Shown here in pieces: positions 59,860-64,000 of a DNA stretch of 64,000 bases. How positions within the stretch are numbered: position 1 is the first letter of the stretch; each line of letters starts with the position of its first letter. The translations under genes and the position numbers were made by a program. The stretch comes from SAR202-VII-2 sp965263165 (lineage in GTDB: Bacteria > Chloroflexota > Dehalococcoidia > Lucifugimonadales > SAR202-VII-2). The notes beneath the pieces are model-generated. The model saw only the letters and a program-made list of their open reading frames with translations. It did not search any database and had not been told where the DNA came from. Where the stretch lies: positions 930,001 through 994,000 of the forward strand of contig OZ253584.1 in the NCBI GenBank assembly GCA_965263165.1. Direction: 5' to 3'.

Positions 59860-61137
59860 TCAGGCGTCCTCTGCCAGGCGGAACCCCATGAACTGCCATC
59901 GGGCATGGGGTGGGAAGAAGTTGCGATAGGTGGACCGGATGTGGGACTGGGGTGTGGCGCAGGAGCCTCCCCGCAGGACCATCTGGTTGACCATGAACTT
60001 GCCGTTGTACTCGCCGAGGGCGCCGGATCCGGGTTGAAACCCCGGGTATGGCGAGTAAGGGCTCTGTGTCCACTCCCATACGTCCCCGTACATCTGCTGA
60101 AGGCCGCCGTTGCCCGCTGCAGGAAGCGGGTGATAGAGGCCAGTTTCCATGAAGGCGCCCTGCAGCGGTTCGGCGGCGCTCGCGTGCTCCCATTCCTGCT
60201 CTGTTGGCAAGCGCTTGCCCGCCCAATGGGCGAAGGCGGCGGCTTCGTAGTAGCTGACGTGGGACACAGGAGCGTGTTCGTCCACCGGCTGCATTCCGGA
60301 CATCGTCTGCATCCACCAGGCACCGTCCAGCTTCTCCCAATAGAGAGGCGCCGTCCAACCTTCGGTCGTCGCTGTGGTCCATCCATCGGAGAGCCAGAGC
60401 GTGGGCGTTTCGTACGCGCCCGCCTCCATGAACTCCATGAACTCACCATTAGTGACAGGCCGTGATGCCATTCGGAACGGGCGCAGAAGGGCCTCGTGGC
60501 GCGGCCATTCGTTGTCAAAGGCAAACCCCACGCCGTCGTGGCCGATGGTGTGGACGCCCCCCTCGAATTCCAGCCAGCGGACCGGCGGGGTGGCGGTCCC
60601 CCTGGGGACCTCCCGCTGGTGATAGGCGGGCCTGAGGGGATTCAGCGCCAGGTTGTACTTGATGTCGGTGAGAATCAGCTCTTGGTGCTGTTGCTCGTGG
60701 TTGAGGCCCAGCGCGAGGGCCGGCGTCAGGGCTGCCAGCTGCGGTTCGTCCGAGACTTCCAGAAGCGAGATCATGCCCTGGTCCACGTGGGCTCGATAGT
60801 CGTAGACCTCGGCGACCGTGGGTCTGGAGATCAGTCCCCTGTGGGGGCGATAGTATTGGGGACCCACGGCGTTGTAGTAGGAATTGAACAGGAACTCGTA
60901 CTTAGGGTGAGGACTGTCGTAGCTGGGGAGATGCGGTTTGAGGAGGAACGTCTCGAAGAACCAGGAAACGTGGGCTATGTGCCAGCGGGTGGGGCTGACG
61001 TCCGCCATTGCCTGAAGGATGTAGTCCTCAATGGCGAGAGGAGCGCAAAGGCGCTCCGTGGCCTTGCGCACATCCTGGTACTGCTGGAGCAGTGTGGCCG
61101 CGCTGCGGGACGGCTCGCCGACATACGACGCGCTCAC
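59860..61137 (-). CDS. egtB: Ergothioneine biosynthesis protein EgtB (sulfoxide synthase)
   Basis: 425 aa. N-terminal DinB-like domain (LLQQYQDVRKATERLCAPL, HIAHVSWFFETFLL and the iron-binding NHEQQHQELIL, HxxxHxE), then a formylglycine-generating-enzyme-like domain (FRMASRPVTNGEFMEFME, HVSYYEAAAFAHWAGKRLPT, GDVWEWTQSPYSPYPGF, VLRGGSCATPQSHIRSTYRN). Oxidatively joins hercynine to a thiol donor. EgtD is not in the window. GTG start chosen for GGAGGA 6 nt upstream; the ATG 8 codons earlier overlaps this site. Confidence 0.88.
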   Translation of the reverse strand: MSASYVGEPSRSAATLLQQYQDVRKATERLCAPLAIEDYILQAMADVSPTRWHIAHVSWFFETFLLKPHLPSYDSPHPKYEFLFNSYYNAVGPQYYRPHRGLISRPTVAEVYDYRAHVDQGMISLLEVSDEPQLAALTPALALGLNHEQQHQELILTDIKYNLALNPLRPAYHQREVPRGTATPPVRWLEFEGGVHTIGHDGVGFAFDNEWPRHEALLRPFRMASRPVTNGEFMEFMEAGAYETPTLWLSDGWTTATTEGWTAPLYWEKLDGAWWMQTMSGMQPVDEHAPVSHVSYYEAAAFAHWAGKRLPTEQEWEHASAAEPLQGAFMETGLYHPLPAAGNGGLQQMYGDVWEWTQSPYSPYPGFQPGSGALGEYNGKFMVNQMVLRGGSCATPQSHIRSTYRNFFPPHARWQFMGFRLAEDA

Positions 61138-61319
61138 GTTCAGTCCTCCATCATCCAGCACCCATCAGCGCCAGTGTTACTGGATGATAGCAACGGGCTT
61201 GCGGCCTCGTCAATTTGGCGTCGGAATTTCACGCAGGGCGAAAATTTCTCGAAACGGAGTTGCGGCCAGCGCCCGAGCCCTGCCACGGCGCTCGCTGGTC
61301 TCGTTAGGCGCACATCCGT

Positions 61320-61349
61320 TTGACATAAGGGCGGCGCGAGCACTACAAT
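61320..61349 (+). promoter_or_regulatory. Promoter of rpsP-khpA-rimM
   Basis: TTGACA, 18-nt spacer, TACAAT, 39 nt before rpsP. Confidence 0.7.
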
Positions 61350-61388
61350 GCTAACGTCCGTATCCCTTTGCGCACTGGAACGAAAAGC

Positions 61389-61646
61389 ATGTTGAGAATT
61401 CGCCTGCGGCGGGTCGGCAAGAAGAAGCAACCCTCCTACCGCATCGTGGTGGCCGCCTCTACCGCCCCGCGTGATGGGGCATTCGTCGACCAGGTTGGGC
61501 ATTACAACCCGCTCACCGATCCGCCGAGCGTGGTTCTGAACGAGGAAAAAGCGCTGAAGTGGCTCCGGCAAGGCGCCCAGCCCTCCGAGCCGGTGCGGCG
61601 AATCCTCGAGAAGGCTGCGTTGATGGAGAAGGTTGCGGAGTCATGA
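61389..61646 (+). CDS. rpsP: Ribosomal protein S16
   Basis: 85 aa. MLRIRLRRVGKKKQPSYRIV, GHYNPLTDPP and NEEKALKWLRQGAQPSEPV are conserved. Assembles early in the 30S subunit. ATG chosen by conservation; no strong Shine-Dalgarno. Overlaps khpA by 4 bases. Confidence 0.96.
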   Translation: MLRIRLRRVGKKKQPSYRIVVAASTAPRDGAFVDQVGHYNPLTDPPSVVLNEEKALKWLRQGAQPSEPVRRILEKAALMEKVAES

Positions 61647-61870
61647 AGGAGTTGGTGGAGTACATCGCCCGCTCCATCGCCACGCAGCCCGACGAGGTTA
61701 ACGTCACTGTAGTCGAAGAAGACGATAGGATCATCATTCGCCTGGAAGTCGCCGCCGAGGACAAGGGGAAGGTCATCGGCCGCCAGGGCCGGGTGGCCCA
61801 GTCCATACGGGTCCTGCTGCGAGTCGCCGCCGTGAAGGAAGGAACCCGGGCCGTCCTCGAGATCGTCTAG
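61643..61870 (+). CDS. khpA: KH-domain RNA-binding protein KhpA
   Basis: 75 aa: one type II KH domain with the GxxG loop in DKGKVIGRQGRVAQSIR. In other bacteria it partners KhpB in small-RNA and cell-division control. Typical rpsP-khpA-rimM order; translationally coupled to rpsP. Confidence 0.92.
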   Translation: MKELVEYIARSIATQPDEVNVTVVEEDDRIIIRLEVAAEDKGKVIGRQGRVAQSIRVLLRVAAVKEGTRAVLEIV

Positions 61871-61891
61871 CCTCGTCCACACCACTTCCCT

Positions 61892-62437
61892 TTGCTGTTG
61901 ACCCCACCGAACGGAGACGCTGAGCCCCATGCCTCGGAAGAGGATGAGCTCATTGTTATTGGGCGCGTGAAGGACGCCTGGGGCCTTGACGGCGCCCTCC
62001 GAGTGCGAGCCACCCCGGGCGACCCCGACCGTATTACTCCCGGCGCCAACCACTTTCTGGACGGCGCGTCCGTCAGAGTCGGCGACGTGCGTTGGAGCGG
62101 GCGCGACGCCATCATCACCCTGGACGGAGTGGGAACCCGGGACGAAGCGGAGAACCTGCGGGGCGGGGAGTTGCAGGCGCTGGCCTCGTCGCTGCCGGCT
62201 TTGGAGGAGGGGGAGTATTACCACCACCAACTGCTGGACATGGCCGTCTGGTCTTCGGAGGGGGAGCATCTCGGCGCCGTCACGGACATCCTGGTCACCG
62301 GAAGTAATGACGTACTGGTTGTGCAGCAACGCGGCCAGCCGGGGGAGATCCTGATTCCGGCGGTGAAGCAGGTCGTCCTTGACGTAGACCTAGCGGAGAA
62401 GAAGATGACGGTGGAGCTGTGGGAGGGGATGCGATAG
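61892..62437 (+). CDS. rimM: 16S rRNA processing protein RimM
   Basis: 181 aa. IVIGRVKDAWGLDGALRVRA opens the RimM barrel; EYYHHQLLDMAVWSSEGEHLGAV and a C-terminal PRC barrel (ILIPAVKQVVLDVDLAEKKM) are conserved. Matures the 3' domain of 30S. TTG start by frame limits (61892 or 61898). trmD, usually next, is absent; yebC follows instead. Confidence 0.93.
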   Translation: MLLTPPNGDAEPHASEEDELIVIGRVKDAWGLDGALRVRATPGDPDRITPGANHFLDGASVRVGDVRWSGRDAIITLDGVGTRDEAENLRGGELQALASSLPALEEGEYYHHQLLDMAVWSSEGEHLGAVTDILVTGSNDVLVVQQRGQPGEILIPAVKQVVLDVDLAEKKMTVELWEGMR

Positions 62438-62439
62438 CT

Positions 62440-62468
62440 TTGATGGGGCCCCTGTCCAGTGCTACAAT
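62440..62468 (+). promoter_or_regulatory. Promoter of yebC-ruvC-ruvA
   Basis: TTGATG, 17-nt spacer, TACAAT, 29 nt before yebC; begins within 3 bases of the rimM stop. Confidence 0.55.
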
Positions 62469-62497
62469 CCGGGCGTAGATTTGCTGAAGGGAACGTC

Positions 62498-63250
62498 ATG
62501 TCCGGCCACTCTAAATGGTCTCAGATCAAGCACCAAAAGGGCGTCGTTGACGCCCGGCGAGGGCAACTCTTCACCAAGCTGGCGCGGGAAATCACCGTGG
62601 CTGCGAGGGAGGGAGGAGCCGACCCGGCGATGAACTTCCGCCTGCGGTTGGCCGTGCAGAAGGCGCGGGACGCCAACATGCCTCTAGAGAACGTGGACCG
62701 GGCGATCAAACGGGCCACCGGTTTGGGCGACGGCGGGCAACTCGAAGAGATTTTTTACGAGGGCTACGGACCTGGCGGAGCGGCCATCATGCTCCAGGCC
62801 TTGACGGACAATCGCAATCGGACGGCCTCTGAGGTTCGCAACGTCTTCAACCGCGGCGGGGGGAACCTTGGGGAGAACGGATGCGTGGCCTGGATGTTCA
62901 GCGCCAAGGGCGTGATCTCGGTGGAGGCGGAGACCGAGGAACAGGCGGAGGAGATAGCCCTGGCAGCCATCGACGCCGGCGCAGACGATTTCACGCAAGA
63001 GGGAGCCGACCTGGAGATATACTCCGCCCCGTCCGCCTTCGAGGGGTTGAGGCTCGCTCTGGAAGGGAAGGGAGTCAACATTACCCTGGCCGAGATATCG
63101 ATGGCGCCAAGCGCGTCTGTCGCAGTGGAAGCCAAGACGGCCGAGCAGAACCTGCGCCTCATCGACAAGTTGGAAGAGTTGGACGACGTGCAGAGGGTGT
63201 TCACCAACGCCGACTTCCCTCGAGAGTTGCTGGAAGCCTTCCAGTCCTGA
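62498..63250 (+). CDS. yebC: YebC/PmpR family translation/transcription factor
   Basis: 250 aa. MSGHSKWSQIKHQKGVVDAR, FTKLAREITVAAREGGADP, NMPLENVDRAIKRATG and YEGYGPGGAAIMLQALTDN are signatures. Recent family work links YebC to translation of proline stretches; older work to transcription. AAGGGA precedes the ATG. In the standard place before ruvC. Confidence 0.95.
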   Translation: MSGHSKWSQIKHQKGVVDARRGQLFTKLAREITVAAREGGADPAMNFRLRLAVQKARDANMPLENVDRAIKRATGLGDGGQLEEIFYEGYGPGGAAIMLQALTDNRNRTASEVRNVFNRGGGNLGENGCVAWMFSAKGVISVEAETEEQAEEIALAAIDAGADDFTQEGADLEIYSAPSAFEGLRLALEGKGVNITLAEISMAPSASVAVEAKTAEQNLRLIDKLEELDDVQRVFTNADFPRELLEAFQS

Positions 63251-63296
63251 CCTAGCCGCAGTTTGCCGCACATCCCACGCCACCGGAGAGGCCCTG

Positions 63297-63800
63297 ATGC
63301 GCGTGCTCGGAATCGACCCCGGCACCATGAGGATGGGCTACGCTCTGCTCCTCGACGCCCCCGTGGCCGTTGAGGAGTACGGAACATTTTCCCAACCCCG
63401 CTCGCTGGCATTGGCTCAGCGCCTGTATCGCATGCACCAGGACTTGAAGGCCGCTGTGGAACGCCTGTCGCCCGATGAGATGGCGCTGGAGGAGCCCTTC
63501 ATTTCGATGGACAAGGACCGACGCACGGGCATAGCCGTGGGGCAGGCGCAGGCGGTGGCCCTTCTAGTGGCGGCCGCGGCGGACATCCCCGTGCGCACCT
63601 ACCCGCCCGCCACGGTGAAGCAGGCCGTCACGGGTTACGGGGCGGGAGACAAGGCCCAGGTGCAAGAGATGGTCCGCCTCCAGCTTGGACTGGACAGCGT
63701 TCCACAGCCGGACGACGCCTCTGACGCGGTGGCCGTTGCCCTGTGCCATCTGCGGACGCAGGAGACGGAACGGCTGCTGTCGTCGCGAGAAGTACGGTGA
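63297..63800 (+). CDS. ruvC: Crossover junction endodeoxyribonuclease RuvC
   Basis: 167 aa. Catalytic acids: LGIDPG (Asp7), ALEEPF (Glu), and DDASDAVAVALCH (Asp pair). Resolves Holliday junctions with RuvAB. Stop overlaps the ruvA GTG start (GTGA). Confidence 0.95.
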   Translation: MRVLGIDPGTMRMGYALLLDAPVAVEEYGTFSQPRSLALAQRLYRMHQDLKAAVERLSPDEMALEEPFISMDKDRRTGIAVGQAQAVALLVAAAADIPVRTYPPATVKQAVTGYGAGDKAQVQEMVRLQLGLDSVPQPDDASDAVAVALCHLRTQETERLLSSREVR

Positions 63801-64000
63801 TAGCGTCGGTGCGAGGCGTGCTGGAGAGCCGGGATGCGTCGGCGCTGGTTGTCAACGTTGGGGCGGTGAGTCTTCGCGTCAGCGTGCCGGCAACAACCCT
63901 CGAACGCGTGGGGGCCGTGGGCGGGGCTGTACACCTCCACACCTACCTGCACGTGCGCGAGGACGAGCTGACGTTGTACGGCTTTCACACGGACGACGCC
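63797..64000 (+). CDS. ruvA: Holliday junction DNA-binding protein RuvA, partial
   Basis: The first 68 codons, running off the right edge. Reads VIASVRGVLESRDASALVVN with GTG start, then LHTYLHVREDELTLYGF, the conserved OB-fold of RuvA domain I. GTGA overlap with ruvC. Tetramer holds the junction for RuvB, whose gene is at 25 kb. Confidence 0.92.
   Translation, partial: MIASVRGVLESRDASALVVNVGAVSLRVSVPATTLERVGAVGGAVHLHTYLHVREDELTLYGFHTDDA

Overview
This is a GC-rich bacterial chromosome segment that spans the replication origin. The following point to the phylum Chloroflexota, probably a Dehalococcoidia or SAR202-like lineage: a CIRCE-controlled groESL operon, a Gram-positive-type LexA box (GAAC-N4-GTTC), A/B-type sigma-70 promoters, some apparently leaderless genes, Zn/HTH and lipoprotein families, and a catabolic cluster of Amidohydrolase_2, hydantoinase-B, class III CoA-transferase and thiolase-like genes. 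The phylum assignment is inference from gene content and signals, not from a marker search.

Layout. 0-3.7 kb: two tandem FAD-dependent glycine-oxidase-like genes and a UvrD/PcrA helicase (minus strand). 3.7-9.4 kb: an accessory stretch with a VapBC/FitAB-type toxin-antitoxin pair, a single-chain type ISP/IIG-like restriction-modification enzyme, and two pieces of a dispersed repeat. 9.4-33.1 kb: mostly core genes: pyruvate kinase, Asp-box propeller, DRTGG P-loop protein, spermidine pathway (speD-speE), ketopantoate reductase, SDR, thiolase, an ABC-2 exporter, recA, lysA, holB, a short PSP1 protein, purM, ruvB, a DUF192 lipoprotein, an atypical response regulator, a moeB/thiF-cysK sulfur operon, ribosomal protein L25, fmt and dnaA. 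33.1-33.4 kb: the probable oriC, with a cluster of DnaA boxes, an AT-rich stretch and an abrupt reversal of GC skew. 33.4-46.3 kb: obg-nadD-pyrE, gyrB, groES-groEL, a LexA-regulated small zinc/HTH protein, tsaD, a methyltransferase, a beta-propeller lipoprotein, nadC and a sugar-nucleotide-type epimerase. 46.4-49.2 kb: the second long copy of the dispersed repeat, interrupted by an intact IS5-family element. 49.2-57.3 kb: a five-gene catabolic operon and a paralogous epimerase. 57.5-64 kb: miaB, tRNA-Ser(GCT), moaE/moaD, egtB, rpsP-khpA-rimM, yebC-ruvC-ruvA.

The most unusual object is a modular repeat. A short module of about 170 bp (called M here) with two GC-rich hairpins occurs at 3.75 kb alone, at 8.3 kb in front of a cargo, and at both ends of the same cargo at 46.5-49.1 kb. 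The cargo carries a conserved promoter, a compact structured RNA candidate and, in the better preserved copy, two translationally coupled small ORFs. The IS element has landed at the junction of cargo and M, leaving a 6-bp duplication that lets the uninterrupted state be reconstructed. This M-cargo-M arrangement plus a solo M looks like an undescribed element with terminal direct repeats. A second noteworthy circuit is a small Cys4/HTH protein driven by a promoter that carries two perfect LexA operators.
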